Shown here: positions 26,474-41,400 of the stretch, piece after piece
Layout of the letters: each line of letters begins with the position of its first letter
Numbering within the stretch: position 1 is the first letter of the stretch
NCBI GenBank assembly: GCA_040954595.2
Contig: CM082588.2
Location: 2,852,001-2,916,000 of the forward strand
DNA from: Balanoglossus misakiensis
Taxonomy: Eukaryota; Hemichordata
DNA: 64,000 nucleotides
Direction: 5' to 3'
The notes under the pieces: model-generated
Database searches by the model: none
The model's input: the letters and a program-made list of their open reading frames with translations, nothing else
Told to the model about the DNA's origin: nothing
Position numbers and translations under genes: made by a program

Positions 26474-29400
26474 TTTTGAAAATTCGCAAAGTGGAACAAT
26501 TGTCATTTTTTGATGATTTTCATGAGCTATATAACCCATGATTTTTTCGAAAAATCGGCCAAATTTTGAGATTTCGCAAAGTCGAAAAATTGTCATTTTT
26601 TGATGATTTCCTGAGCTATAACCCATGATTTTTTTCAGAAATCGGCCAAATTTTGATTTTCCGCAAAGTCGAAAAGTTGTCATTTTTTGATGATTTCCTG
26701 AGCTATAACCCATGATTTTTTTCATAAATCGGCCTAATTTTGATTTCCCGCAAAGTCGAAAAATTGTCATTTTTTGATGATTTCCTGAGCTATAACCCAT
26801 GATTTTTTTCAAAAATCGCCCAAATTTTGATTTTCCGCAAAGTCGAAAAATTGTCATTTTTTGATGATTTCCTGAGCTATAACCCATGATTTTTTTCAAA
26901 AATCGGCCTAATTTTGATTTTCCGCAAAGTCGAAAAATTGTCATTTTTTGATGATTTCCTGAGCTATAACCCATGATTTTTATCAAAAATCGGCCTAATT
27001 TTGATTTTCCGCAAAGTCGAAAAATTGTCATTTTTTGATGATTTCCTGAGCTATAACCCATGATTTTTTTCAAAAATCGCCCAAATTTTGATTTTCCGCA
27101 AAGTCGAAAAATTGTCATTTTTTGATGATTTCCTGAGCTATAACCCATGATTTTTTTCAAAAATCGCCCAAATTTTGATTTTCCGCAAAGTCGAAAAATT
27201 GTCATTTTTTGATGATTTCCTGAGCTATAACCCATGATTTTTTTCAAAAATCGCCCGAATTTTGATTTTCCGCAAAGTCGAAAAATTGTCATTTTTTGAT
27301 GATTTCCTGAGCTATAACCCATGATTTTTTTCAAAAATCGGCCAAATTTTGATTTTCCGCAAAGTCGAAAAATTGTCATTTTTTGATGATTTCCTGAGCT
27401 ATAACCCATGATTTTTTTCAAAAATCGGCCAAATTTTGATTTTCCGCAAAGTCGAAAAATTGTCATTTTTTTGATGATTTCCTGAGCTATAACCCATGAT
27501 TTTTTTCAAAAATCGGCCAAATTTTGATTTTCCGCAAAGTCGAAAAATTGTCATTTTTTGATGATTTCCTGAGCTATAACCCATGATTTTTTTCAAAAAT
27601 CGGCCAAATTTTGATTTTCCGCAAAGTCGAAAAATTGTCATTTTTTGATGATTTCCTGAGCTATAACCCATGATTTTTTTCGAAAATCGGCCAAATTTTG
27701 ATTTTCCGCAAAGTCGAAAAATTGTCATTTTTTGAATTTCCTGAGCTATAACCCATGATTTTATTCGAAAATCGCCCAAATTTTGATTTTCCGCAAAGTC
27801 GAAAAATTGTCATTTTTTGATGATTTCCTGAGCTATAACCCATGATTTTTTTCAAAAATCGGCCAAATTTTGATTTTCCGCAAAGTCGAAAAATTGTCAT
27901 TTTTTGATGATTTCCTGAGCTATAACCCATGATTTTTTTCAAAAATCGGCCAAATTTTGATTTTCCGCAAAGTCGAAAAATTGTCATTTTTTGATGATTT
28001 CCTGAGCTATAACCCATGATTTTTTTCAAAAATCGGCCTAATTTTGATTTTCCGCAAAGTCGAAAAATTGTCATTTTTTGATGATTTCCTGAGCTATAAC
28101 CCATGATTTTTTTCGAAAATCGCCCAAATTTTGATTTTCCGCAAAGTCGAAAAATTGTCATTTTTTGATGATTTCCTGAGCTATAACCCATGATTTTTTT
28201 CGAAAATCGGCCAAATTTTCACTTTCCGCAAAGTCGAAAAATTGTCATTTTTTGATGATTTCCTGAGCTATAACCCATGATTTTTTTCGAAAATCGGCCA
28301 AATTTTCACTTTCCGCAAAGTCGAAAAATTGTCATTTTTTGATGATTTCCTGAGCTATAACCCATGATTTTTTTCGAAAATCGGCCAAATTTTGATTTTC
28401 CGCAAAGTCGAAAAATTGTCATTTTTTGATGATTTCCTGAGCTATAACCCATGATTTTTTTCGAAAATCGGCCAAATTTTGATTTTCCGCAAAGTCGAAA
28501 AATTGTCATTTTTTGATGATTTCCTGAGCTATAACCCATGATTTTTTTCAAAAATCGGCCAAATTTTGATTTTCCGCAAAGTCGAAAAATTGTCATTTTT
28601 TGATGATTTCCTGAGCTATAACCCATGATTTTTTTCAAAAATCGGCCAAATTTTGATTTTCCGCAAACTCGAAAAATTGTCATTTTTTGATGATTTCCTG
28701 AGCTATAACCCATGATTTTTTTCAAAAATCGGCCAAATTTTGATTTTCCGCAAAGTCGAAAAATTGTCATTTTTTGATGTTTTCCTGAGCTATAACCCAT
28801 GATTTTTTTCAAAAATCGGCCAAATTTTGATTTTCCGCAAAGTCGAAAAATTGTCATTTTTTGATGTTTTCCTGAGCTATAACCCATGATTTTTTTCAAA
28901 AATCGCCCAAATTTTGATTTTCCGCAAAGTCGAAAAATTGTCATTTTTTGATGATTTCCTGAGCTATAACCCATGATTTTTTTCAAAAATCGCCCAAATT
29001 TTGATTTTCCGCAAAGTCGAAAAATTGTCATTTTTTGATGATTTCCTGAGCTATAACCCATGATTTTTTTCAAAAATCGCCCAAATTTTGATTTTCCGCA
29101 AAGTCGAAAAATTGTCATTTTTTGATGATTTCCTGAGCTATAACCCATGATTTTTTTCAAAAATCGCCCAAATTTTGATTTTCCGAAAAGTCGAAAAATT
29201 GTCATTTTTTGATGATTTCCTGAGCTATAACCCATGATTTTTTTCAAAAATCGGCCAAATTTTGATTTTCCGCAAAGTCGAAAAATTGTCATTTTTTGAT
29301 GATTTCCTGAGCTATAACCCATGATTTTTTTCAAAAATCGCCCAAATTTTGATTTTCCGCAAAGTCGAAAAATTGTCATTTTTTGATGATTTCCTGAGCT

Positions 29401-32400
29401 ATAACCCATGATTTTTTTCAAAAATCGGCCAAATTTTGATTTTCCGCAAAGTCGAAAAAGTGTCATTTTTTGATGATTTCCTGAGCTATAACCCATGATT
29501 TTTTTCAAAAATCGCCCAAATTTTGATTTTCCGCAAAGTCGAAAAATTGTCATTTTTTGATGATTTCCTGAGCTATAACCCATGATTTTTTTCAAAAATC
29601 GCCCAAATTTTGATTTTCCGCAAAGTCGAAAAATTGTCATTTTTTGATGATTTCCTGAGCTATAACCCATGATTTTTTTCAAAAATCGGCCAAATTTTGA
29701 TTTTCCGCAAAGTCGAAAAATTGTCATTTTTTGATGATTTCCTGAGCTATAACCCATGATTTTTTTCAAAAATCGCCCAAATTTTGATTTTCCGCAAAGT
29801 CGAAAAATTGTCATTTTTTGATGATTTCCTGAGCTATAACCCATGATTTTTTTCAAAAATCGGCCAAATTTTGTTTTTCCGCAAAGTCGAAAAATTGTCA
29901 TTTTTTGATGATTTCCTGAGCTATAACCCATGATTTTTTTCAAAAATCGGCCAAATTTTGTTTTTCCGCAAAGTCGAAAAATTGTCATTTTTTGATGATT
30001 TCCTGAGCTATAACCCATGATTTTTTTCAAAAATCGGCCAAATTTTGATTTTCCGCAAAGTCGAAAAATTGTCATTTTTTGATGATTTCCTGAGCTATAA
30101 CCCATGATTTTTTTCAAAAATCGCCCAAATTTTGATTTTCCGCAAAGTCGAAAAATTGTCATTTTTTGATGATTTCCTGAGCTATAACCCATGATTTTTT
30201 TCAAAAATCGCCCAAATTTTGATTTTCCGCAAAGTCGAAAAATTGTCATTTTTTGATGATTTCCTGAGCTATAACCCATGATTTTTTTCAAAAATCGCCC
30301 AAATTTTGATTTTCCGCAAAGTCGAAAAATTGTCATTTTTTGATGATTTCCTGAGCTATAACCCATGATTTTTTTCAAAAATCGGCCAAATTTTGATTTT
30401 CCGCAAAGTCGAAAAATTGTCATTTTTTGATGATTTCCTGAGCTATAACCCATGATTTTTTTCAAAAATCGCCCAAATTTTGATTTTCCGCAAAGTCGAA
30501 AAATTGTCATTTTTTGATGATTTCCTGAGCTATAACCCATGATTTTTTTCAAAAATCGGCCAAATTTTGATTTTCCGCAAAGTCGAAAAATTGTCATTTT
30601 TTGATGATTTCCTGAGCTATAACCCATGATTTTTTTCAAAAATCGGCCAAATTTTGATTTTCCGAAAAGTCGAAAAATTGTCATTTTTTGATGATTTCCT
30701 GAGCTATATAACCCATGATTTTTTTCAAAAATCGGCCAAATTTTGATTTTCCGAAAAGTCGAAAAATTGTCATTTTTTGATGATTTCCTGAGCTATAACC
30801 CATGATTTTTTTCAAAAATCGGCCAAATTTTGATTTTCCGCAAAGTCGAAAAATTGTCATTTTTTGATGATTTCCTGAGCTATAACCCATGATTTTTTTC
30901 AAAAATCGGCCAAATTTTGATTTTCCGCAAAGTCGAAAAATTGTCATTTTTTGATGATTTCCTGAGCTATAACCCATGATTTTTTTCAAAAATCGGCCAA
31001 ATTTTGATTTTCCGCAAAGTCGAAAAATTGTCATTTTTTGATGATTTCCTGAGCTATAACCCATGATTTTTTTCAAAAATCGCCCAAATTTTGATTTTCC
31101 GCAAAGTCGAAAAATTGTCATTTTTTGATGATTTCCTGAGCTATAACCCATGATTTTTTTCAAAAATCGCCCAAATTTTGATTTTCCGCAAAGTCGAAAA
31201 ATTGTCATTTTTTGATGATTTCCTGAGCTATAACCCATGATTTTTTTCAAAAATCGCCCAAATTTTGATTTTCCGCAAAGTCGAAAAATTGTCATTTTTT
31301 GATGATTTCCTGAGCTATAACCCATGATTTTTTTCAAAAATCGGCCAAATTTTGATTTTCCGCAAAGTCGAAAAATTGTCATTTTTTGATGATTTCCTGA
31401 GCTATAACCCATGATTTTTTTCAAAAATCGGCCAAATTTTGATTTTCCGCAAAGTCGAAAAATTGTCATTTTTTGATGATTTCCTGAGCTATAACCCATG
31501 ATTTTTTTCAAAAATCGGCCAAATTTTGATTTTCCGCAAAGTCGAAAAATTGTCATTTTTTGATGATTTCCTGAGCTATAACCCATGATTTTTTTCAAAA
31601 ATCGGCCAAATTTTGATTTTCCGCAAAGTCGAAAAATTGTCATTTTTTGATGATTTCCTGAGCTATAACACATGATTTTTTTCAAAAATCGCCCAAATTT
31701 TGATTTTCCGCAAAGTCGAAAAATTGTCATTTTTTGATGATTTCCTGAGCTATAACCCATGATTTTTTTTCAAAAATCGGCCAAATTTTGATTTTCCGAA
31801 AAGTCGAAAAATTGTCATTTTTTGATGATTTCCTGAGCTATAACCCATGATTTTTTTCAAAAATCGGCCAAATTTTGATTTTCCGCAAAGTCGAAAAATT
31901 GTCATTTTTTGATGATTTCCTGAGCTATAACCCATGATTTTTTTCAAAAATCGGCCAAATTTTGATTTTCCGCAAAGTCGAAAAATTGTCATTTTTTGAT
32001 GATTTCCTGAGCTATAACACATGATTTTTTTCAAAAATCGCCCAAATTTTGATTTTCCGCAAAGTCGAAAAATTGTCATTTTTTGATGATTTCCTGAGCT
32101 ATAACCCATGATTTTTTTCAAAAATCGCCCAAATTTTGATTTTCCGCAAAGTCGAAAAATTGTCATTTTTTGATGATTTCCTGAGCTATAACCCATGATT
32201 TTTTTCAAAAATCGCCCAAACTTTGATTTTCCGCAAAGTCGAAAAATTGTCATTTTTTGATGATTTCCTGAGCTATAACCCATGATTTTTTTCAAAAATC
32301 GCCCAAACTTTGATTTTCCGCAAAGTCGAAAAATTGTCATTTTTTGATGATTTCCTGAGCTATAACCCATGATTTTTTTCAAAAATCGCCCAAATTTTGA

Positions 32401-35400
32401 TTTTCCGCAAAGTCGAAAAATTGTCATTTTTTGATGATTTCCTGAGCTATAACCCATGATTTTTTTCAAAAATCGGCCAAATTTTGATTTTCCGCAAAGT
32501 CGAAAAATTGTCATTTTTTGATGATTTCCTGAGCTATAACCCATGATTTTTTTCAAAAATCGCCCAAATTTTGATTTTCCGCAAAGTCGAAAAATTGTCA
32601 TTTTTTGATGATTTCCTGAGCTATAACCCATGATTTTTTTCAAAAATCGGCCAAATTTTGATTTTCCGCAAAGTCGAAAAATTGTCATTTTTTGATGATT
32701 TCCTGAGCTATAACCCATGATTTTTTTCAAAAATCGGCCAAATTTTGATTTTCCGCAAAGTCGAAAAATTGTCATTTTTTGATGATTTCCTGAGCTATAA
32801 CCCATGATTTTTTTCAAAAATCGGCCAAATTTTGATTTTCCGCAAAGTCGAAAAATTGTCATTTTTTGATGATTTCCTGAGCTATAACCCATGATTTTTT
32901 TCAAAAATCGGCCAAATTTTGATTTTCCGCAAAGTCGAAAAATTGTCATTTTTTGATGTTTTCCTGAGCTATAACCCATGATTTTTTTCAAAAATCGGCC
33001 AAATTTTGATTTTCCGCAAAGTCGAAAAATTGTCATTTTTTGATGTTTTCCTGAGCTATAACCCATGATTTTTTTCAAAAATCGGCCAAATTTTGATTTT
33101 CCGCAAAGTCGAAAAATTGTCATTTTTTGATGATTTCCTGAGCTATAACCCATGATTTTTTTCAAAAATCGGCCAAATTTTGTTTTTCCGCAAAGTCGAA
33201 AAATTGTCATTTTTTGATGATTTCCTGAGCTATAACCCATGATTTTTTTCAAAAATCGGCCAAATTTTGTTTTTCCGCAAAGTCGAAAAATTGTCATTTT
33301 TTGATGATTTCCTGAGCTATAACCCATGATTTTTTTCAAAAATCGGCCAAATTTTGATTTTCCGCAAAGTCGAAAAATTGTCATTTTTTGATGATTTCCT
33401 GAGCTATAACCCATGATTTTTTTCAAAAATCGGCCAAATTTTGATTTTCCGCAAAGTCGAAAAATTGTCATTTTTTGATGATTTCCTGAGCTATAACCCA
33501 TGATTTTTTTCAAAAATCGGCCAAATTTTGATTTTCCGCAAAGTCGAAAAATTGTCATTTTTTGATGATTTCCTGAGCTATAACCCATGATTTTTTTCAA
33601 AAATCGGCCAAATTTTGATTTTCCGCAAAGTCGAAAAATTGTCATTTTTTGATGATTTCCTGAGCTATAACCCATGATTTTTTTCAAAAATCGGCCAAAT
33701 TTTGATTTTCCGCAAAGTCGAAAAATTGTCATTTTTTGATGATTTCCTGAGCTATAACCCATGATTTTTTTCAAAAATCGGCCAAATTTTGATTTTCCGC
33801 AAAGTCGAAAAATTGTCATTTTTTGATGATTTCCTGAGCTATAACCCATGATTTTTTTCAAAAATCGGCCAAATTTTGATTTTCCGCAAAGTCGAAAAAT
33901 TGTCATTTTTTGATGATTTCCTGAGCTATAACCCATGATTTTTTTCAAAAATCGGCCAAATTTTGATTTTCCGAAAAGTCGAAAAATTGTCATTTTTTGA
34001 TGATTTCCTGAGCTATATAACCCATGATTTTTTTCAAAAATCGGCCAAATTTTGATTTTCCGAAAAGTCGAAAAATTGTCATTTTTTGATGATTTCCTGA
34101 GCTATAACCCATGATTTTTTTCAAAAATCGGCCAAATTTTGATTTTCCGCAAAGTCGAAAAATTGTCATTTTTTGATGATTTCCTGAGCTATAACCCATG
34201 ATTTTTTTCAAAAATCGGCCAAATTTTGTTTTTCCGCAAAGTCGAAAAATTGTCATTTTTTGATGATTTCCTGAGCTATAACCCATGATTTTTTTCAAAA
34301 ATCGGCCAAATTTTGTTTTTCCGCAAAGTCGAAAAATTGTCATTTTTTGATGATTTCCTGAGCTATAACCCATGATTTTTTTCAAAAATCGGCCAAATTT
34401 TGATTTTCCGCAAAGTCGAAAAATTGTCATTTTTTGATGATTTCCTGAGCTATAACCCATGATTTTTTTCAAAAATCGGCCAAATTTTGATTTTCCGCAA
34501 AGTCGAAAAATTGTCATTTTTTGATGATTTCCTGAGCTATAACCCATGATTTTTTTCAAAAATCGGCCAAATTTTGATTTTCCGCAAAGTCGAAAAATTG
34601 TCATTTTTTGATGATTTCCTGAGCTATAACCCATGATTTTTTTCAAAAATCGGCCAAATTTTGATTTTCCGCAAAGTCGAAAAATTGTCATTTTTTGATG
34701 ATTTCCTGAGCTATAACCCATGATTTTTTTCAAAAATCGGCCAAATTTTGATTTTCCGCAAAGTCGAAAAATTGTCATTTTTTGATGATTTCCTGAGCTA
34801 TAACCCATGATTTTTTTCAAAAATCGCCCAAATTTTGATTTTCCGCAAAGTCGAAAAATTGTCATTTTTTGATGATTTCCTGAGCTATAACCCATGATTT
34901 TTTTCAAAAATCGGCCAAATTTTGATTTTCCGCAAAGTCGAAAAATTGTCATTTTTTGATGATTTCCTGAGCTATAACCCATGATTTTTTTCAAAAATCG
35001 GCCAAATTTTGATTTTCCGAAAAGTCGAAAAATTGTCATTTTTTGATGATTTCCTGAGCTATATAACCCATGATTTTTTTCAAAAATCGGCCAAATTTTG
35101 ATTTTCCGAAAAGTCGAAAAATTGTCATTTTTTGATGATTTCCTGAGCTATAACCCATGATTTTTTTCAAAAATCGGCCAAATTTTGATTTTCCGCAAAG
35201 TCGAAAAATTGTCATTTTTTGATGATTTCCTGAGCTATAACCCATGATTTTTTTCAAAAATCGGCCAAATTTTGATTTTCCGCAAAGTCGAAAAATTGTC
35301 ATTTTTTGATGTTTTCCTGAGCTATAACCCATGATTTTTTTCAAAAATCGCCCAAATTTTGATTTTCCGCAAAGTCGAAAAATTGTCATTTTTTGATGAT

Positions 35401-38400
35401 TTCCTGAGCTATAACCCATGATTTTTTTCAAAAATCGCCCAAATTTTGATTTTCCGCAAAGTCGAAAAATTGTCATTTTTTGATGATTTCCTGAGCTATA
35501 ACCCATGATTTTTTTCAAAAATCGCCCAAATTTTGATTTTCCGCAAAGTCGAAAAATTGTCATTTTTTGATGATTTCCTGAGCTATAACCCATGATTTTT
35601 TTCAAAAATCGCCCAAACTTTGATTTTCCGCAAAGTCGAAAAATTGTCATTTTTTGATGATTTCCTGAGCTATAACCCATGATTTTTTTCAAAAATCGCC
35701 CAAATTTTGATTTTCCGCAAAGTCGAAAAATTGTCATTTTTTGATGATTTCCTGAGCTATAACCCATGATTTTTTTCAAAAATCGCCCAAATTTTGATTT
35801 TCCGCAAAGTCGAAAAATTGTCATTTTTTGATGATTTCCTGAGCTATAACCCATGATTTTTTTCAAAAATCGCCCAAATTTTGATTTTCCGCAAAGTCGA
35901 AAAATTGTCATTTTTTGATGATTTCCTGAGCTATAACCCATGATTTTTTTCAAAAATCGCCCAAATTTTGATTTTCCGCAAAGTCGAAAAATTGTCATTT
36001 TTTGATGATTTCCTGAGCTATAACCCATGATTTTTTTCAAAAATCGCCCAAATTTTGATTTTCCGCAAAGTCGAAAAATTGTCATTTTTTGATGATTTCC
36101 TGAGCTATAACCCATGATTTTTTTCAAAAATCGCCCAAATTTCGATTTTCCGCAAAGTCGAAAAATTGTCATTTTTTGATGATTTCCTGAGCTATAACCC
36201 ATGATTTTTTTCAAAAATCGCCCAAATTTTGATTTTCCGCAAAGTCGAAAAATTGTCATTTTTTGATGATTTCCTGAGCTATAACCCATGATTTTTTTCA
36301 AAAATCGGCCAAATTTTGATTTTCCGCAAAGTCGAAAAAATGTCATTTTTTGATGATTTCCTGAGCTATAACCCATGATTTTTTTCAAAAATCGCCCAAA
36401 TTTTGATTTTCCGCAAAGTCGAAAAATTGTCATTTTTTGATGATTTCCTGAGCTATAACCCATGATTTTTTTCAAAAATCGCCCAAATTTTGATTTTCCG
36501 CAAAGTCGAAAAATTGTCATTTTTTGATGATTTCCTGAGCTATAACCCATGATTTTTTTCAAAAATCGCCCAAATTTTGATTTTCCGCAAAGTCGAAAAA
36601 TTGTCATTTTTTGATGATTTCCTGAGCTATAACCCATGATTTTTATCAAAAATCGGCCAAATTTTGATTTTCCGCAAAGTCGAAAAATTGTCATTTTTTG
36701 ATGATTTCCTGAGCTATAACCCATGATTTTTATCAAAAATCGGCCAAATTTTGATTTTCCGCAAAGTCGAAAAATTGTCATTTTTTGATGATTTCCTGAG
36801 CTATAACCCATGATTTTATCAAAAATCGGCCAAATTTTGAATTTTCCGCAAAGTCGAAAAATTGTCATTTTTTGATGATTTCCTGAGCTATAACCCATGA
36901 TTTTTATCAAAAATCGGCCAAATTTTGATTTTCCGCAAAGTCGAAAAATTGTCATTTTTTGATGATTTCCTGAGCTATAACCCATGATTTTTATCAAAAA
37001 TCGGCCAAATTTTGATTTTCCGCAAAGTCGAAAAATTGTCATTTTTTGATGATTTCCTGAGCTATAACCCATGATTTTTATCAAAAATCGGCCAAATTTT
37101 GATTTTCCGCAAAGTCGAAAAATTGTCATTTTTTGATGATTTCCTGAGCTATAACCCATGATTTTTATCAAAAATCGGCCAAATTTTGATTTTCCGCAAA
37201 GTCGAAAAATTGTCATTTTTTGATGATTTCCTGAGCTATAACCCATGATTTTTTTCAAAAATCGGCCAAATTTTGATTTTCCGCAAAGTCGAAAAATTGT
37301 CATTTTTTGATGATTTCCTGAGCTATAACCCATGATTTTTTTCAAAAATCGGCCAAATTTTGATTTTCCGCAAAGTCGAAAAATTGTCATTTTTTGATGA
37401 TTTCCTGAGCTATAACCCATGATTTTTTTCAAAAATCGGCCAAATTTTGATTTTCCGCAAAGTCGAAAAATTGTCATTTTTTGATGTTTTCCTGAGCTAT
37501 AACCCATGATTTTTTTCAAAAATCGGCCAAATTTTGATTTTCCGCAAAGTCGAAAAATTGTCATTTTTGATGATTTCCTGAGCTATAACCCATGATTTTT
37601 TTCAAAAATCGGCCAAATTTTGATTTTCCGCAAAGTCGAAAAATTGTCATTTTTTGATGATTTCCTGAGCTATAACCCATGATTTTTTTCAAAATCGCCC
37701 AAATTTTGATTTTCCGCAAAGTCGAAAAATTGTCATTTTTTGATGATTTCCTGAGCTATAACCCATGATTTTTTTCAAAAATCGGCCAAATTTTGATTTT
37801 CCGCAAAGTCGAAAAATTGTCATTTTTTGATGATTTCCTGAGCTATAACCCATGATTTTTTTCAAAAATCGCCCAAATTTTGATTTCCGCAAAGTCGAAA
37901 AATTGTCATTTTTGATGATTTCCTGAGCTATAACCCATGATTTTTTCAAAAATCGCCCAAATTTTGATTTTCCGCAAAGTCGAAAAATTGTCATTTTTTG
38001 ATGATTTCCTGAGCTATAACCCATGATTTTTTTCAAAAATCGCCCAAATTTTGATTTTCCGCAAAGTCGAAAATTGTCATTTTTTGACGATTTCCTGAGC
38101 TATAACCCATGATTTTTATCAAAAATCGGCCAAATTTTGATTTTCCGCAAAGTCGAAAAATTGTCATTTTTTGAGGATTTCCTGCCCATAATTTTTATCA
38201 AAAATCGGCCAAATTTTGATTTTCCGCAAAGTCGAAAAATTGTCATTTTTTGATGATTTCCTGAGCTATAACCCATGATTTTTATCAAAAATCGGCCAAA
38301 TTTTGATTTTCCGCAAAGTCGAAAAATTGTCATTTTTTGATGATTTCCTGAGCTATAACCCATGATTTTTATCAAAAATCGGCCAAATTTTGATTTTCCG

Positions 38401-41400
38401 CAAAGTCGAAAAATTGTCATTTTTTGATGATTTCCTGAGCTATAACCCATGATTTTTATCAAAAATCGGCCAAATTTTGATTTTCCGCAAAGTCGAAAAA
38501 TTGTCATTTTTTGATGATTTCCTGAGCTATAACCCATGATTTTTATCAAAAATCGGCCAAATTTTGATTTTCCGCAAAGTCGAAAAATTGTCATTTTTTG
38601 ATGATTTCCTGAGCTATAACCCATGATTTTTTTCAAAAATCGGCCAAATTTTGATTTTCCGCAAAGTCGAAAAATTGTCATTTTTTGATGATTTCCTGAG
38701 CTATAACCCATGATTTTTTTCAAAAATCGGCCAAATTTTGATTTTCCGCAAAGTCGAAAAATTGTCATTTTTTGATGATTTCCTGAGCTATAACCCATGA
38801 TTTTTTTCAAAAATCGGCCAAATTTTGATTTTCCGCAAAGTCGAAAAATTGTCATTTTTTGATGATTTCCTGAGCTATAACCCATGATTTTTTTCAAAAA
38901 TCGGCCAAATTTTGATTTTCCGCAAAGTCGAAAAATTGTCATTTTTTGATGATTTCCTGAGCTATAACCCATGATTTTTTTCAAAAATCGCCCAAATTTT
39001 GATTTTCCGCAAAGTCGAAAAATTGTCATTTTTTGATGATTTCCTGAGCTATTACCCATGATTTTTTTCAAAAATCGCCCAAATTTTGATTTTCCGCAAA
39101 GTCGAAAAATTGTCATTTTTTGATGATTTCCTGAGCTATAACCCATGATTTTTATCAAAAATCGGCCAAATTTTGATTTTCCGCAAAGTCGAAAAATTGT
39201 CATTTTTTGATGATTTCCTGAGCTATAACCCATGATTTTTATCAAAAATCGGCCAAATTTTGATTTTCCGCAAAGTCGAAAAATTGTCATTTTTTGATGA
39301 TTTCCTGAGCTATAACCCATGATTTTTATCAAAAATCGGCCAAATTTTGATTTTCCGCAAAGTCGAAAAATTGTCATTTTTTGATGATTTCCTGAGCTAT
39401 AACCCATGATTTTTATCAAAAATCGGCCAAATTTTGATTTTCCGCAAAGTCGAAAAATTGTCATTTTTTGATGATTTCCTGAGCTATAACCCATGATTTT
39501 TTTCAAAAATCGGCCAAATTTTGATTTTCCGCAAAGTCGAAAAATTGTCATTTTTTGATGATTTCCTGAGCTATAACCCATGATTTTTTTCAAAAATCGG
39601 CCAAATTTTGATTTTCCGCAAAGTCGAAAAATTGTCATTTTTTGATGTTTTCCTGAGCTATAACCCATGATTTTTTTCAAAAATCGGCCAAATTTTGATT
39701 TTCCGCAAAGTCGAAAAATTGTCATTTTTTGATGATTTCCTGAGCTATAACCCATGATTTTTTTCAAAAATCGGCCTAATTTTGATTTTCCGCAAAGTCG
39801 AAAAATTGTCATTTTTTGATGATTTCCTGAGCTATAACCCATGATTTTTTTCAAAAATCGGCCAAATTTTGATTTTCCGCAAAGTCGAAAAATTGTCATT
39901 TTTTGATGATTTCCTGAGCTATAACCCATGATTTTTTTCAAAAATCGCCCAAATTTTGATTTTCCGCAAAGTCGAAAAATTGTCATTTTTTGATGATTTC
40001 CTGAGCTATAACCCATGATTTTTTTCAAAAATCGCCCAAATTTTGATTTTCCGCAAAGTCGAAAAATTGTCATTTTTTGATGATTTCCTGAGCTATAACC
40101 CATGATTTTTTTCAAAAATCGCCCAAATTTTGATTTTCCGCAAAGTCGAAAAATTGTCATTTTTTGATGATTTCCTGAGCTATAACCCATGATTTTTTTC
40201 AAAAATCGCCCAAATTTTGATTTTCCGCAAAGTCGAAAAATTGTCATTTTTTGATGATTTCCTGAGCTATAACCCATGATTTTTATCAAAAATCGGCCAA
40301 ATTTTGATTTTCCGCAAAGTCGAAAAATTGTCATTTTTTGATGATTTCCTGAGCTATAACCCATGATTTTTATCAAAAATCGGCCAAATTTTGATTTTCC
40401 GCAAAGTCGAAAAATTGTCATTTTTTGATGATTTCCTGAGCTATAACCCATGATTTTTATCAAAAATCGGCCAAATTTTGATTTTCCGCAAAGTCGAAAA
40501 ATTGTCATTTTTTGATGATTTCCTGAGCTATAACCCATGATTTTTATCAAAAATCGGCCAAATTTTGATTTTCCGCAAAGTCGAAAAATTGTCATTTTTT
40601 GATGATTTCCTGAGCTATAACCCATGATTTTTATCAAAAATCGGCCAAATTTTGATTTTCCGCAAAGTCGAAAAATTGTCATTTTTTGATGATTTCCTGA
40701 GCTATAACCCATGATTTTTTTCAAAAATCGGCCAAATTTTGATTTTCCGCAAAGTCGAAAAATAGTCATTTTTTGATGATTTCCTGAGCTATAACCCATG
40801 ATTTTTTTCAAAAATCGCCCAAATTTTGATTTTCCGCAAAGTCGAAAAATTGTCATTTTTTGATGATTTCCTGAGCTATAACCCATGATTTTTTTCAAAA
40901 ATCGGCCAAATTTTGATTTTCCGCAAAGTCGAAAAATTGTCATTTTTTGATGATTTCCTGAGCTATAACCCATGATTTTTTTCAAAAATCGGCCAAATTT
41001 TGATTTTCCGCAAAGTCGAAAAATTGTCATTTTTTGATGATTTCCTGAGCTATAACCCATGATTTTTTTCAAAAATCGGCCAAATTTTGATTTTCCGCAA
41101 AGTCGAAAAATTGTCATTTTTTGATGATTTCCTGAGCTATAACCCATGATTTTTTTCAAAAATCGCCCAAATTTTGATTTTCCGCAAAGTCGAAAAATTG
41201 TCATTTTTTGATGATTTCCTGAGCTATAACCCATGATTTTTTTCAAAAATCGGCCAAATTTTGATTTTCCGCAAAGTCGAAAAATTGTCATTTTTTGATG
41301 ATTTCCTGAGCTATAACCCATGATTTTTTTCAAAAATCGCCCAAATTTTGATTTTCCGCAAAGTCGAAAAATTGTCATTTTTTGATGATTTCCTGAGCTA

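Larger units (their letters stand above)
22513..32465. repeat. exact copy of 1523-11475
   Basis: The offset is 20,990 throughout. All lines compared match base for base, including homopolymers such as the run of 12 T (second copy near 23251-23262). The copy covers the Olig 3' region, the peptide gene and the first 6 kb of the array, but not the Olig coding sequence. The match ends at 11,471-11,475, where the first copy loses a T. It is most likely the overlapping start of a second contig rather than a genomic duplication. Confidence 0.93.

Noticed and set aside
22513-32465. Genuine segmental duplication carrying a second peptide gene
   Set aside because: No divergence over 10 kb, start exactly at a 100-N gap, and contig-end errors on the other side favour an assembly overlap. 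Kept as a finding to be tested.
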